The notes under the pieces are model-generated. The model made no database searches, was not told where the DNA came from, and worked only from the letters and a program-made list of their open reading frames with translations. From an uncultured Fretibacterium sp. (GTDB lineage Bacteria; Synergistota; Synergistia; Synergistales; Aminobacteriaceae): a stretch of 64,000 nt of DNA. Location: assembly GCA_946183145.1 (NCBI GenBank), contig CAMGZM010000011.1, positions 26,043 to 90,042 of the forward strand, in the 5' to 3' direction. The translations under genes were made by a program, and so were the position numbers. Each line of letters begins with the position of its first letter. The first letter of the stretch is position 1. This document shows positions 53,526 through 63,264 of the stretch, piece by piece.

Positions 53526-54710
53526 TTAGTCTAATTTGAAGTCGTAATGCTTTGAGTAATCCTCTTGAATGTTCAGGCGTAATGTCTTGTTCGCAAGGTC
53601 ATAAACCGATGTGTGCCAAGTCTGCCAGAAGTTATTGGGCTGAATGTTCCTGTCGTGCAGCTTGTATGTGTCAAAGCCGTACTGAATAGCCGCCTTGAAA
53701 TCCATCGGAGAGTGTGCGATTGTCAGATTTCCTTCTGTATACTCTGTGTACCAGAAAGGATTTGTATCGGCCTCGTAAGCCTGAGTATATTTCACGCACT
53801 CCATCAAGTGGGACATTCCTTCAGCGGATTTCCCGCCCTCGTCGTAATGTTCCTTCAGTATTGCGTAACGTTCGACTCCGCAGGCATGAGGCGTAAGAAT
53901 CGGGAAGCCCTCGTAGACTTTTCCCGCTACTTTCTGGCCTGTCTGCGCTACATGTTCTGCGTAAAGAGTTTTCGGCGCATAGTTGACGTAGAAATTTGTC
54001 ATGATGTTATCCGTGTCGTTTCTCGCAACAAGTTCACCGTCAATGCACTCGATGATGTATGTCTCCTTCTCGTCTGAAAGCATCCAGTGAAGATTCCACC
54101 ATGTGCCATAACCGCCATAAATGTCCATGTTCTTCAACAGCTCCACGCCATGAGCGGCGGATTTTGCGTGATCAAGAACGTAGCGTACTACAGAGACAGC
54201 ATGAATGCGCGGTTTTCCGTAATTTGTTGACAGCGATGTAGCGAAATCAAGATCGATTGCGGGGGCAACATTGCAGTTCATAGCCACACCGTTTTCATTG
54301 ATACCGTCAAAAGTAAGATTCGGCATTGCGAGCAATTCAGCTTCCGAAACTTTGTCAACAGCATTTGATTTCAGCGTGAGGATTGCGGCCATTCCTATGC
54401 TTGCGTAACGTCCTTCTTTTGCGGCAACTTTGATGACAAATTCCGGGACATCAGCATAATCGAGATCCAAATTGCGGCCGTAAAAATTTCCGTTGCGTAC
54501 TGCTGAACAAGCGAAACCCATTTTGACATTTTCGCCCGTAGTCAGGTCTGGCACGTAGTCGGTGTATTCCATGTAGTAGAGGTAATCAGCGAGCTTTTTC
54601 GGAGCTGTGAAGGGAGCTGCGCACGCCGTAACAGACAGCACGAGGACGAGAAGCAATGCTGACATGACGACATAGGCGCGGGATTGGGATTTTGATTTGT
54701 ATTGCATCAT
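53526..54710 (-). CDS. Choloylglycine-hydrolase / C45-type Ntn-hydrolase lipoprotein
   Basis: This 394-residue protein has a lipoprotein signal (LLLVLVLSVTACAAP). The mature part includes FACSAVRNGNFYGRNLDLDY, where the Cys followed by an Arg/Asn/Asp pattern fits the nucleophile region of linear amide C-N hydrolases such as bile-salt or penicillin V hydrolases and C45 acyltransferases. FDGINENGVAMNCNV and WNLHWMLSDEKETYIIE are further family features. If the cysteine is truly N-terminal after processing, it would be the catalytic nucleophile; here it is internal, so cleavage is needed. The substrate is unknown. Start is one of two adjacent ATGs, with the AGGAGG site 13 bases away. Confidence 0.75.
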   Translation of the reverse strand: MMQYKSKSQSRAYVVMSALLLVLVLSVTACAAPFTAPKKLADYLYYMEYTDYVPDLTTGENVKMGFACSAVRNGNFYGRNLDLDYADVPEFVIKVAAKEGRYASIGMAAILTLKSNAVDKVSEAELLAMPNLTFDGINENGVAMNCNVAPAIDLDFATSLSTNYGKPRIHAVSVVRYVLDHAKSAAHGVELLKNMDIYGGYGTWWNLHWMLSDEKETYIIECIDGELVARNDTDNIMTNFYVNYAPKTLYAEHVAQTGQKVAGKVYEGFPILTPHACGVERYAILKEHYDEGGKSAEGMSHLMECVKYTQAYEADTNPFWYTEYTEGNLTIAHSPMDFKAAIQYGFDTYKLHDRNIQPNNFWQTWHTSVYDLANKTLRLNIQEDYSKHYDFKLD

Positions 54711-54774
54711 ACTAACTATGAATCCTCCTATGCAATAATTTGTGTTTCATTTTATGTTTAAGCAGCTGAAAGTG

Positions 54775-56445
54775 TCAAATGCAGAAATACTTTGTGAGGA
54801 AATAACATCTCTTCCAGTCAAGAATTTTTCTCTCTGACTCTTTTTCCGGGTGAATGTTGAACTCGTCAAAGATCATAATTCTTTTGTCCTTCAAGTCGTA
54901 CAGCGGCCACTCGTACGCTTTGCCGTCAGGTGAAATTTCTGCGCTTAGTGAGGGGTTGCCAGTCTTCGCGAACTGAACCCACATTTTACGCATGACCTTT
55001 GAGAATGTCTCATCAAATGCTCTTCCGATGAACTGGGTATCCTCCGGGTGATTGAATACTGTCGAAAGCTCTACAGCATGTCCGCTCTTCATCAATGGTA
55101 TGGAGGATTCAACCGTGAAGTAATAACTGTACGATTTTCCGCCGGCCTTTGTCTGATTCTCTGACAGTCTGAACATAGGCGCAATAAACCATATTTGATC
55201 GTACAGTCTGCAAAGCGGCTCGTAAATATCTCCCTTGATGTCATTGCAGAAACTTTCTACAAGTGCTTTTTCCTCATCCGTCAGCATGGTGAAATTCTTT
55301 GCTATGCGATTGTTTATCCATTTGGTGAAAGGCTCTACTCCTCCGGCTTCTACCATGAAGTAGTTCAGCTCGTCCTTGTTTACGCCCTGAAGAATTTCTA
55401 TATCCTTAGCAGCTCCCTTTGCGTAATCCTCATAAGGTGTAAGCGTCAAGTATTTTCCATCTCTTTCCGGGCCTACGCACATTCCTCCGAGCGAGGCCAT
55501 TGCTGAGACCATCTTCTTAGCGTCAACTTTCTGAAGATCTGCGACGGTTTTGCAGCCGAGAATCTTCATCACTTCATTTGTTGTTTCGATGCATTGTTCA
55601 ATTGACCTTGAGAGGACTGGTGAACCGCTCTGAGCTATGACACGCTTGAAATACTTATGAGAGCCTTCAATCAGCGGAAGCACTGTTACGCTTTCACCGC
55701 CTGCTGACTCACCGAAAAGTGTAACGTTATCGGGATCTCCGCCGAATGCCGCAATATTCTCATGAATCCACTTTAACGCCATCATATGATCCATGATTGC
55801 CAAGTTCTGCGCGTCAGGATAGTCTTTTCCGTCAGGAAGGTGGGACAAATGGAAGAAGCCGAATATGCCGACTCTGTACGCAATTGAAACGGCTATGATG
55901 TCGGGATTTTCCCTGACTAAATTACCGCATTCATACGTTGGATCGACAGTCCCGCCCAATTCATAACCGCCGCCGTGTATCCACACCATGACTGGTTTCT
56001 TCTCTGCAGATGATTCATCAGCTTTCCAGACATTAAGATACAGGCAGTCTTCTCCCTGAACATAAAGAGAACCGCCTTCTGAGATTGCCTCCTCCTGATA
56101 GGGGCTTTTCCCGTTGTAATACGCCTCGTAGACTCCATCATCAGGAACGAAATCAACAGGAGCTTTCCAGCGATATTCACCTACAGGCTGTTTGCCCACA
56201 AACGGAATCCCCTTATACGCTATGACTCCGTTATCCTTCTTGCCGACAAATGTACCATTGACGCACTTAACCGCAAGCGACTTGTCATAATTCCCGTCTG
56301 TGATTCTTTTGTTTTCACCGTACTGAGACATTATGCTTGCTTTCAGTTCGCTTAGTGTTTCCTCTGCCTTTGCTGAAGTGCTGCCGTAAGTTACGAGACT
56401 TAACACCATCAGTGCGGCCAATGAGATACTAATGACTTTCTTCAT
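54775..56445 (-). CDS. Exported type-B carboxylesterase 1
   Basis: This 556-residue esterase has a signal peptide (ISLAALMVLSLVTYGSTSAKA). It shows the para-nitrobenzyl-esterase/cholinesterase features: GEDCLYLNVW, VMVWIHGGGYELGG (oxyanion hole) and FGESAGGESV with Ser near residue 246. A conserved Glu lies in NKDELNYFM and the likely catalytic His is in SGHAVELSTVF. It is one of four paralogous modules in a row. All share the mature start NYDKSLAVKCVNGTFVG and similar C-termini (RCYFLTKY). The substrate is unknown. Confidence 0.9.
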   Translation of the reverse strand: MKKVISISLAALMVLSLVTYGSTSAKAEETLSELKASIMSQYGENKRITDGNYDKSLAVKCVNGTFVGKKDNGVIAYKGIPFVGKQPVGEYRWKAPVDFVPDDGVYEAYYNGKSPYQEEAISEGGSLYVQGEDCLYLNVWKADESSAEKKPVMVWIHGGGYELGGTVDPTYECGNLVRENPDIIAVSIAYRVGIFGFFHLSHLPDGKDYPDAQNLAIMDHMMALKWIHENIAAFGGDPDNVTLFGESAGGESVTVLPLIEGSHKYFKRVIAQSGSPVLSRSIEQCIETTNEVMKILGCKTVADLQKVDAKKMVSAMASLGGMCVGPERDGKYLTLTPYEDYAKGAAKDIEILQGVNKDELNYFMVEAGGVEPFTKWINNRIAKNFTMLTDEEKALVESFCNDIKGDIYEPLCRLYDQIWFIAPMFRLSENQTKAGGKSYSYYFTVESSIPLMKSGHAVELSTVFNHPEDTQFIGRAFDETFSKVMRKMWVQFAKTGNPSLSAEISPDGKAYEWPLYDLKDKRIMIFDEFNIHPEKESERKILDWKRCYFLTKYFCI

Positions 56446-56464
56446 AATTATTTTTCCTTCGTTC

Positions 56465-58138
56465 TTAGAATATAAAATACTTTGTCAGCGGATATGTTCT
56501 CTCCCAGTCAACAATGCCGTAATCTCCTTCAATGCCCTGATGAATATTGAACTCATCAAACACCATTATCGGCTTTGTTTCGGAGTTATACATATCCCAC
56601 TGTATTGCCTTCCCCGTGGGGGATTCTTCCGCTGTCAGTGAAGGATCGCCTTTCTTGGCGAAATTCACCCACATACGCTGCATTGTACGATTGAACGTGT
56701 CATCATAAGCCCTTCCCGAAAAGAATGTGTCCTGAGGATTATTGAACACAACAGAGAGTTCTGCAGCATGGCCGGAAAGAAAATACGTTCTGGGAGTCTC
56801 AACCCTGAAATAGTAATGATAAGTTCTGCCTCCTGCAGCGGTATGGTTTTCAGACATACGGAACGCATGAGCAATAAAAAGCACCTGATCTCCGAACTTG
56901 AAGACCTTGCGGAACTTATTCCCTAATGTATTGTCCATAAATTCTTTTGCTTTTGCTACATCTTCAGGAGTCATTGTCTTAAATCTCTTCTCGTAGCGGG
57001 AGTTGTAGTATTCAGTGAACTCTTCTTTGCCCATAAAGTAGGCAAATTGTCCCATTTCGTCCTTTGTACAGCCCTCAAGAAGATCGATATTTTTGGCTTC
57101 TCCTTTGAGGTATGCGTCATAGGGATCTACAGGTATGAGCTTGCCGTCCCTTTCAGGCCAGTCCCGGAGCGACAGCAAATCCCCTGCTACATCGGCAATT
57201 TTTTCCGGCGGAAGAGCGAGGAGATCGGCTACAGTTTTGCAGTCCAGAGCCTCAAGCAGCTCATTGGTTACTGCTATAGCCTCCTCTGTAGAGTGTGTGA
57301 ACGCAGGCGATCCGCTTTGAGCAATAACGCGGTGGAAGTAGCCTCTTGCCTCAGGTATGAGCGGAAGCAGTGAGACACTTGCACCGCCCGCAGATTCTCC
57401 GAATATTGTTACGTTATCGGGATCACCGCCAAAAGCCGCAATGTTTTCATGAACCCACTTCAACGCCATAACCTGATCCATAATGCCAAGATTCTGCGCA
57501 TCGGGATAATCTTTTCCGTCGGGCAAATGCGAGAGGTGAATAAATCCCAATCCTCCCAGACGGTAAGCTATAGTTACCAGAATGACATCGCCGTTATCTT
57601 TCACGAAATTGAAGCCGTCATATAATGGATTAATCGTGCTGCCCTGCGTGAAACCTCCGCCATGTATCCAGACCATAACCGGCTTTTTCTCAGAAACATC
57701 AGCTGCATTCTTCCACACATTAAGATACAGGCAATCTTCGCCGAGTACAGCAAAAGCACCAGCATCATCGTCTGTTTCCGGCTGAAGGCTGCCCTTGCTG
57801 AAATGGTATGCCTCGTATATGCCCTCATCCTTCACGAACGGAACAGGCTTCTTGAACCTGTTTTTGTCTACAGGCTGTTCACCGACAAACGGAATGCCCT
57901 TGTATGCTATGACGTTGCCTGTCTTCGTGCCGACAAAAGTACCGTTAATGCACTTGACTGCAAGCGACTTGTCATAATTGCCGTCTGTGATGGGGTTGTT
58001 CTCGCCGTATCTGGCTCTCACTTCTGCTTTAAGCTCATTAAGTTTTTCGTCAGCCTCGTTTGCTGAACTATTGCCGATGAAGCTAAAAACCATCAGCGCA
58101 ATAAGAAAGAGATTGAGTATTTTTGTGGAACTCTTCAT
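56465..58138 (-). CDS. Exported type-B carboxylesterase 2
   Basis: This 557-residue paralogue lies 19 bases upstream of esterase 1 in the same direction. It has the signal ILNLFLIALMVFSFIGNSSA, the VMVWIHGGGFTQGS oxyanion region, GESAGGASV with Ser near residue 249, and His in SGHAAELSVVF. It is the most diverged of the four modules: its C-terminus ends RTYPLTKYFIF, and its substrate loops differ. It may therefore have a different specificity. Substrate unknown. Confidence 0.9.
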   Translation of the reverse strand: MKSSTKILNLFLIALMVFSFIGNSSANEADEKLNELKAEVRARYGENNPITDGNYDKSLAVKCINGTFVGTKTGNVIAYKGIPFVGEQPVDKNRFKKPVPFVKDEGIYEAYHFSKGSLQPETDDDAGAFAVLGEDCLYLNVWKNAADVSEKKPVMVWIHGGGFTQGSTINPLYDGFNFVKDNGDVILVTIAYRLGGLGFIHLSHLPDGKDYPDAQNLGIMDQVMALKWVHENIAAFGGDPDNVTIFGESAGGASVSLLPLIPEARGYFHRVIAQSGSPAFTHSTEEAIAVTNELLEALDCKTVADLLALPPEKIADVAGDLLSLRDWPERDGKLIPVDPYDAYLKGEAKNIDLLEGCTKDEMGQFAYFMGKEEFTEYYNSRYEKRFKTMTPEDVAKAKEFMDNTLGNKFRKVFKFGDQVLFIAHAFRMSENHTAAGGRTYHYYFRVETPRTYFLSGHAAELSVVFNNPQDTFFSGRAYDDTFNRTMQRMWVNFAKKGDPSLTAEESPTGKAIQWDMYNSETKPIMVFDEFNIHQGIEGDYGIVDWERTYPLTKYFIF

Positions 58139-58161
58139 ATTTCTGCCTCCTGAAAATTTAA

Positions 58162-58192
58162 TTCCCCCCTTACATTATGAGCAGGGGGGGAA
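58162..58192 (-). terminator. Terminator of esterase 3
   Basis: TTCCCCCC (58162-58169) pairs with GGGGGGAA (58185-58192). On the - strand it is followed by TTAAATTTTC. It separates esterase 3 from esterase 2. Confidence 0.6.
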
Positions 58193-58205
58193 TCTTTACT
58201 CTACA

Positions 58206-59879
58206 CTACAGGCAATAATACTTTGTCAGGAAATAGCATCTGTCCCAATCAACGAGCTTCAGTTCAGACTCCTTTGACGGATGAATATTGAACTCGTCTA
58301 AGACCATAATGCTCTTGTTCTTCGAGTCGTAAAGAGGCCACTCATGAGCCTTGCCATCCGGGGAAATCTCTGCGCTGAGAGACGGATTGCCAGTTTTCGC
58401 GAACTGCACCCACATCTTGCGCATAGTTTTTGAGAATGTCTCATCGAATGCTCTTCCGGATACGTAAGTCTCTTCCGGACGATTGAAGATTGTCGAAATC
58501 TCTATAGCATGGCCGCTCTTTATCAGTGGCACGGAAGATTCAACTGTGAAGTAATAAGCGTACGACTTTCCTCCGGCCTGAGCCTGATTCTCCAAAACCC
58601 TGAACAGCGGGGCAAAAAACCAGATTTGATTGTACAGCTTGCAAAGCGGTTCGTAGCTCTCTCCTTTGATGTCATTATAGTAGCTATCTACGAGCGCTTT
58701 CTCCTCGTCCGTCAGCTGATTTCTATTCTCCGCCCATCGTTTGCCTTGCATCTCAACGAAAGAGTATCCTGCTTCTTCGGCAATAAACATAAAGTAGTTC
58801 GACTCGTCTTTGTTGCAGCCCTGAAGGAACTCTATATCCTTTGCAGCACCCTTCGCATAAGCCTCATAGGGATCAAGCGGCAAATACTTTCCGTCTTTTT
58901 CCGGCCCTATGTGCATATCTCCGAGCATCTCTACTGCTAGAAGCAGCTTCTCAACGTCAACCTTCTGAAGATCAGCTACTGTCTTGCAGCCGAGCATCGC
59001 CATAACTTTATTCGTGTCATCGATGGCCTGTTCTGGAGTTCTTGACAGGACTGGCGTGCCGCTCTGAGCTATGACACGCTTAAAATACTTATGTGAGCCT
59101 TCAATCAGCGGAATAGTGGTTACGCTGTCTCCGCCGGCAGATTCTCCCCAGATCGTAACGTTATCGGGATCGCCGCCAAAGTTAGCGATGTTCTCATGAA
59201 TCCATTTGAGAGCCATCATCTGATCCATGAGGCCCAAATTCTGTGCGTCCGGGTAGTCTTTGCCGTCAGAAAGGTGAGACAGGTGCCAGAAACCGAACAC
59301 TCCGAGCCTGTACTCAATGGAGACTAAGATAACATCAGGATTTTCTCTGACGAAATTAGTACCCTCTTCACGAGGTTCTACTGTTCCGCCGAATTCGAAA
59401 GCTCCGCCGTGTATCCAGACCATTACAGGCTTCTTTGTTCCGCCGTTATCAGCTCTCCAGACGTTAAGATAGAGACAGTCTTCACCACTAACATAAAATG
59501 AAGCAACTTGCGACCTGTCGTACGGCTGGCACGGGCTTTTCCCGTTGTAATATGCCTCATACACGCCGTCATCAGGAACAAAATCAACGGGAGCTTTCCA
59601 GCGATATTCACCTACAGGCTGTTTGCCGACGAACGGAATACCCTTGTAGGCTATGACACCATCTCTTTTTTTGCCGACAAATGTACCATTGATACACTTG
59701 ACTGCGAGGGACTTGTCATAATTGCCGTCTGTGATGGGCTTGTTTTCGCCGTACAAAGCTCTCATTTCCGCTTTGATCTCGTCCAGTGTTTTGTCAGCCG
59801 CTTGAGCCGAACTGCTGAAGGCCGTCAGAGCAGAAACTATTACGCCGATTACTGCCAATACAAAAACGTTCTTCTTCAT
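58206..59879 (-). CDS. Exported type-B carboxylesterase 3
   Basis: The start chosen is ATG 59879, which begins a signal peptide (NVFVLAVIGVIVSALTAFSS) after AGAAAGGAATACAGAA. The upstream 48 codons of the longer frame lie in the neighbouring gene and have no signal. The 557-residue product has GESAGGDSVTT with Ser near residue 247, VMVWIHGGAFEFGG and SGHAIEISTIF with the likely catalytic His. It is close to esterase 1 and to the esterase half of the fusion gene. The leader and signal peptide resemble those of the DUF3089 lipoprotein. Confidence 0.9.
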   Translation of the reverse strand: MKKNVFVLAVIGVIVSALTAFSSSAQAADKTLDEIKAEMRALYGENKPITDGNYDKSLAVKCINGTFVGKKRDGVIAYKGIPFVGKQPVGEYRWKAPVDFVPDDGVYEAYYNGKSPCQPYDRSQVASFYVSGEDCLYLNVWRADNGGTKKPVMVWIHGGAFEFGGTVEPREEGTNFVRENPDVILVSIEYRLGVFGFWHLSHLSDGKDYPDAQNLGLMDQMMALKWIHENIANFGGDPDNVTIWGESAGGDSVTTIPLIEGSHKYFKRVIAQSGTPVLSRTPEQAIDDTNKVMAMLGCKTVADLQKVDVEKLLLAVEMLGDMHIGPEKDGKYLPLDPYEAYAKGAAKDIEFLQGCNKDESNYFMFIAEEAGYSFVEMQGKRWAENRNQLTDEEKALVDSYYNDIKGESYEPLCKLYNQIWFFAPLFRVLENQAQAGGKSYAYYFTVESSVPLIKSGHAIEISTIFNRPEETYVSGRAFDETFSKTMRKMWVQFAKTGNPSLSAEISPDGKAHEWPLYDSKNKSIMVLDEFNIHPSKESELKLVDWDRCYFLTKYYCL

Positions 59880-59912
59880 TTCTGTATTCCTTTCTGTGAA
59901 AAATTCAGTGCG

Positions 59913-59918
59913 ATTATA
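59913..59918 (-). promoter_or_regulatory. -10 element upstream of esterase 3
   Basis: TATAAT on the - strand, 34 bases before ATG 59879 in the 49-base gap after the fusion gene. The sequence from here to the ribosome site resembles the leader of the DUF3089 gene. No clear -35 element is seen. Confidence 0.4.
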
Positions 59919-59928
59919 CCGCAACTTG

Positions 59929-62900
59929 TTACAGGCAATAATACTTTGTGAGGAAATAGCATCTCTCCCAGTCAAGAATTTTCCTCTCGGATTCCTTTTC
60001 CGGGTGAATGTTGAACTCGTCAAAGATCATTATTTCCTTGTTCTTCAAGTCGTACAATGGCCATTCGTGAGCTTTTCCGTCGGGTGAGATGTCTGCGCTT
60101 AGTGAAGGGTTACCGGTTTTTGCGAACTGTATCCACATCTTGCGCATTGTCTTAGAGAATTTCTCATCGAATGCTCTTCCCGTCTCTAAGTTGCTTTCCG
60201 GATTATTGAGTACTGATGCAAGCTCTACAGCATGTCCGCTCTTCATAAGAGGCACAGAGGATTCAACCGTGAATAAATAAGTGTAGGATTTACCTCCGGC
60301 TTTGGCTTGGTTCTCCGACATTCTGAACAGAGGCGCGATAAACCAGATTTGATCGTACAGTCTGCAAAGCGGTTCGTAAACATCTCCCTTGATGTCCTTG
60401 CAGAAGCTATCAACAAGTGATTTCTCCTCGTCTGTAAGCTGTGTGATACTTTTAGCCCAGCGTTTACTGTAGAACTCCATGAAAGGCTTTACTCCTCCGA
60501 TGCCTACCATAAAGTAATTCAGCTCGTCTTTGTTGCAGCCCTGCATAATGTCTATATCCTTTGCCGCTCCGTTTGCATACGCTTCATATGGATCTAGGGG
60601 GAAATAAATTCCGTCCCGTTCCGGCAATACGCGCAATCCGAGTACAGCTGCTTCCTTCACAAACTTTCGGACATCTACCTTCTGGAGATCTGCTACAGTT
60701 TTGCAGCCAAGAATCTCCATCAATTCATTCGTACACTCGATAGCCTGTTCTGTTGACCTCGTGAAAACGATTCCGCCGCTCTGAGCAATGACTCTCTTGA
60801 AATACTTGTGTGAGCCTTTGATTAACGGAAGCTGGCTGACACTGCCGCCGCCCGCTGATTCGCCGAAAATTGTAACGTTGTCAGGGTCTCCGCCGAAGCT
60901 CGCAATGTTATCGTGTACCCATTTCAACGCCATAATCTGATCCATGAGTCCGAGATTCTGCGCGTCGGGGTAGTCCTTGCCGTCAGGAAGGTGGGACAAA
61001 TGGAAGAAACCGAACACTCCGACTCTGTACGCGATACTTACAGCGATTATGTCGGGATTCTCCTTGACGAAGTTATGCAGCTCATACATAGGGTCAGCCG
61101 TTCCGCCCATCTCATAAGCTCCGCCGTGTATCCATACCATTACAGGCTTCTTTTCTGCAGAGGCTTCATCAGCTTTCCACACGTTAAGATACAGGCAGTC
61201 TTCACCCTGAACGTAAAGGGAAGCTCCTTCATATAGATCTTCACCCTGTACAGGAGTTTTCCCGTTGTAATACGCCTCGTAAACGCCATCATCAGGGATA
61301 ACATCAACAGGAGCTTTCCAGCGCAGATTTCCTACAGGCTGTTGACCGACAAAAGGAATACCTTTGTACGCTATGACTCCGTCATTCTTTTTGCCGACAA
61401 ACGTACCGTTCACACACTTCACAGCAAGCGATTTGTCATAATTTCCGTCCGTAATCTTCTTGTTCTCGCCGTATTGCGCTCTGAGTTCCTCTTTAGCCTC
61501 TTCAAGTGTTTCCTGAGCTGTGAAAACCTTTTCCCCCTCGAAATATGTCGCCTTGGGCCGGGCGGAATGAATCTCATTTGCCGGGCAAGTCAATACGTCT
61601 TTGTTCAGAAGAAGGAAGTCCGCATACTTTCCGGGCTTAATGCTTCCCCGCTCATCCTCGATAAACATCTGCCGGGCACAGCCGATTGTCATTGCGTTTA
61701 ATGCCTGCTCACGTGTTACGAGCTCTTCAGGCCACCAGGGAGTCCCATTCTCGGAATGAAGAACGCCTGTAACAGCAATCTCCATGATTCCGAACGGGTC
61801 ATCAGGGCTTCCGCTCAATGCCGGGTAATCTGAATGTATTGATACGGGGATTCCGTTGTCGAAGAATGACTTGAAGGGATAAGATTTGTCCTCCTGTCCT
61901 ATGGGAGTCTCTTTATGTTCACGGAGATATTCAGCCATTCCGGCGGGGCCATGATGCCAAGTAACGCCCGATGTAACATAAATGTTATTGTCCTTCATGC
62001 GCTTGTAATCTTCCGGGTTTACGTTGCGGACATGAACGAGAGTATTACGCATATCATCTTTTCCGCCGTTTACGTAAGCACTTACGACACAATTCACGGC
62101 CTTGTTGCCTAATGCGTGTATGTGCATTGTCAGACCGTTTTCGTTAGCCTTGCGCGTGATCTCTGTGATTTCTTCCTCTGTCCAGTTTGGTATACCTTGA
62201 TGGCCGTCGGGATATAACGGCTCTACAAATCCTGTGCCTGTTTCTACAGTACCATCCATGAGGAGCTTTATCCATCTAGGCATTACGTGTTTTGAGGCGA
62301 ATTTCTTTGCGTCAACTGCTCTTGCTAATCCCTCGTCAATATTCATCCAGCTTTCAAACTCGTATGGCAGTCCCAAAACGAAATGAAGTTTTCCGGCCTC
62401 GTCGAGCTTCTGAGCTGCCTTGTAGTAATTTGTGTTGACGAAATAATTTCCCCAGCCCTCTGTGTACATCGTGTAGCCTGATGACAACATATGACGCTCA
62501 ATATCAGCAAGGTTAGCTGTGGCCATGTCGAGCGTATAAATGTCGTCCAAGAAGGAACGAACGTAAGTTTGAGCCTGTTCCGACAAAAAGCCTGTAGGGA
62601 TTCCGTTTGCGTCTGTCTGAATCTCGCCGCCCCGTATTTCTGTCTTGAGTGCTGTACCGTCCGCGCTCATTATTCCCGCATGAACAAGCATTAATGTGTT
62701 AGTCAAAGCCTTGTGGCATTCATCGTCCAAAAAATACATGGGAATATCACTGCATACCGCGTCTAATTCCTGCCGTGTAGGTATATGATTCCCAAAGTGC
62801 ATAAGACTCCAGCCCTGACCGAAAATAGCCTTTGCTCCTGAGTCTTTTGCTTTATTGACGGCGGCGGGAAGTATCTCTGTCATAAACTTTTTCGAGTCAT

Positions 62901-63252
62901 CCTCATATCCTACAGTCGTGCCGATTGTATTCAAAGCATAACCAAGCATATAATGAGCATGGCCGTTGCCGCATCCGGGCATTACGAGTCCTTTGCCGGT
63001 GTAATCAACAACTTCTGTCTTATCCTTATCGATAAAGGATGCGACTCCCTTCTTGTCGCCGACGTATATATATTTTCCGTCTTTCACCGCAAACGCTTCA
63101 ACAATCTGATTGCCTTCAGACGTGAAAATTTTGCCGTATACAACGAGATCGGCGGGCGTTTTGTTGGACTCTTCTGCTGAGGCGCAAACAGCTAAACTTA
63201 CAGCCGCAAGCACAGCCAGAAAGAGACTGAACGCTTTTTTAGAGAGATTCAT
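59929..63252 (-). CDS. Exported amidohydrolase (YtcJ-like) fused to type-B carboxylesterase
   Basis: This 1107-residue protein has a signal peptide (AFSLFLAVLAAVSLAVCASA). Residues about 30-575 are an amidohydrolase of the YtcJ/PF07969 type: VVYGKIFTSEG, MPGCGNGHAHYMLG with the metal-binding His pair, TMHIHALGNKAVN, SIHSDYPALSGSP and GSIKPGKYADFLLL. From about residue 581 (LEEAKEELRAQYGENKKITD) it continues as a full carboxylesterase like its three neighbours, with Ser near 799 in GESAGGGSV and His in SGHAVELASVL. Standard YtcJ enzymes and type-B esterases are separate proteins, so this is a fusion. A good AGGAGGAG site precedes the ATG. It may hydrolyse ester and amide bonds of one substrate. 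Confidence 0.88.
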   Translation of the reverse strand: MNLSKKAFSLFLAVLAAVSLAVCASAEESNKTPADLVVYGKIFTSEGNQIVEAFAVKDGKYIYVGDKKGVASFIDKDKTEVVDYTGKGLVMPGCGNGHAHYMLGYALNTIGTTVGYEDDSKKFMTEILPAAVNKAKDSGAKAIFGQGWSLMHFGNHIPTRQELDAVCSDIPMYFLDDECHKALTNTLMLVHAGIMSADGTALKTEIRGGEIQTDANGIPTGFLSEQAQTYVRSFLDDIYTLDMATANLADIERHMLSSGYTMYTEGWGNYFVNTNYYKAAQKLDEAGKLHFVLGLPYEFESWMNIDEGLARAVDAKKFASKHVMPRWIKLLMDGTVETGTGFVEPLYPDGHQGIPNWTEEEITEITRKANENGLTMHIHALGNKAVNCVVSAYVNGGKDDMRNTLVHVRNVNPEDYKRMKDNNIYVTSGVTWHHGPAGMAEYLREHKETPIGQEDKSYPFKSFFDNGIPVSIHSDYPALSGSPDDPFGIMEIAVTGVLHSENGTPWWPEELVTREQALNAMTIGCARQMFIEDERGSIKPGKYADFLLLNKDVLTCPANEIHSARPKATYFEGEKVFTAQETLEEAKEELRAQYGENKKITDGNYDKSLAVKCVNGTFVGKKNDGVIAYKGIPFVGQQPVGNLRWKAPVDVIPDDGVYEAYYNGKTPVQGEDLYEGASLYVQGEDCLYLNVWKADEASAEKKPVMVWIHGGAYEMGGTADPMYELHNFVKENPDIIAVSIAYRVGVFGFFHLSHLPDGKDYPDAQNLGLMDQIMALKWVHDNIASFGGDPDNVTIFGESAGGGSVSQLPLIKGSHKYFKRVIAQSGGIVFTRSTEQAIECTNELMEILGCKTVADLQKVDVRKFVKEAAVLGLRVLPERDGIYFPLDPYEAYANGAAKDIDIMQGCNKDELNYFMVGIGGVKPFMEFYSKRWAKSITQLTDEEKSLVDSFCKDIKGDVYEPLCRLYDQIWFIAPLFRMSENQAKAGGKSYTYLFTVESSVPLMKSGHAVELASVLNNPESNLETGRAFDEKFSKTMRKMWIQFAKTGNPSLSADISPDGKAHEWPLYDLKNKEIMIFDEFNIHPEKESERKILDWERCYFLTKYYCL

Positions 63253-63264
63253 GATTATCTCCTC

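Noticed and set aside
59880-60023. Longer start for esterase 3
   Set aside because: The 48 extra codons lie within the 3' end of the fusion gene and would bury the signal peptide; ATG 59879 has a ribosome site and a signal right after it.
61480-61530. Amidohydrolase-esterase fusion as an assembly join
   Set aside because: The join is in frame, in a natural linker, and the esterase part has diverged from its neighbours along its length, so a collapsed repeat is unlikely. It still merits read checking.
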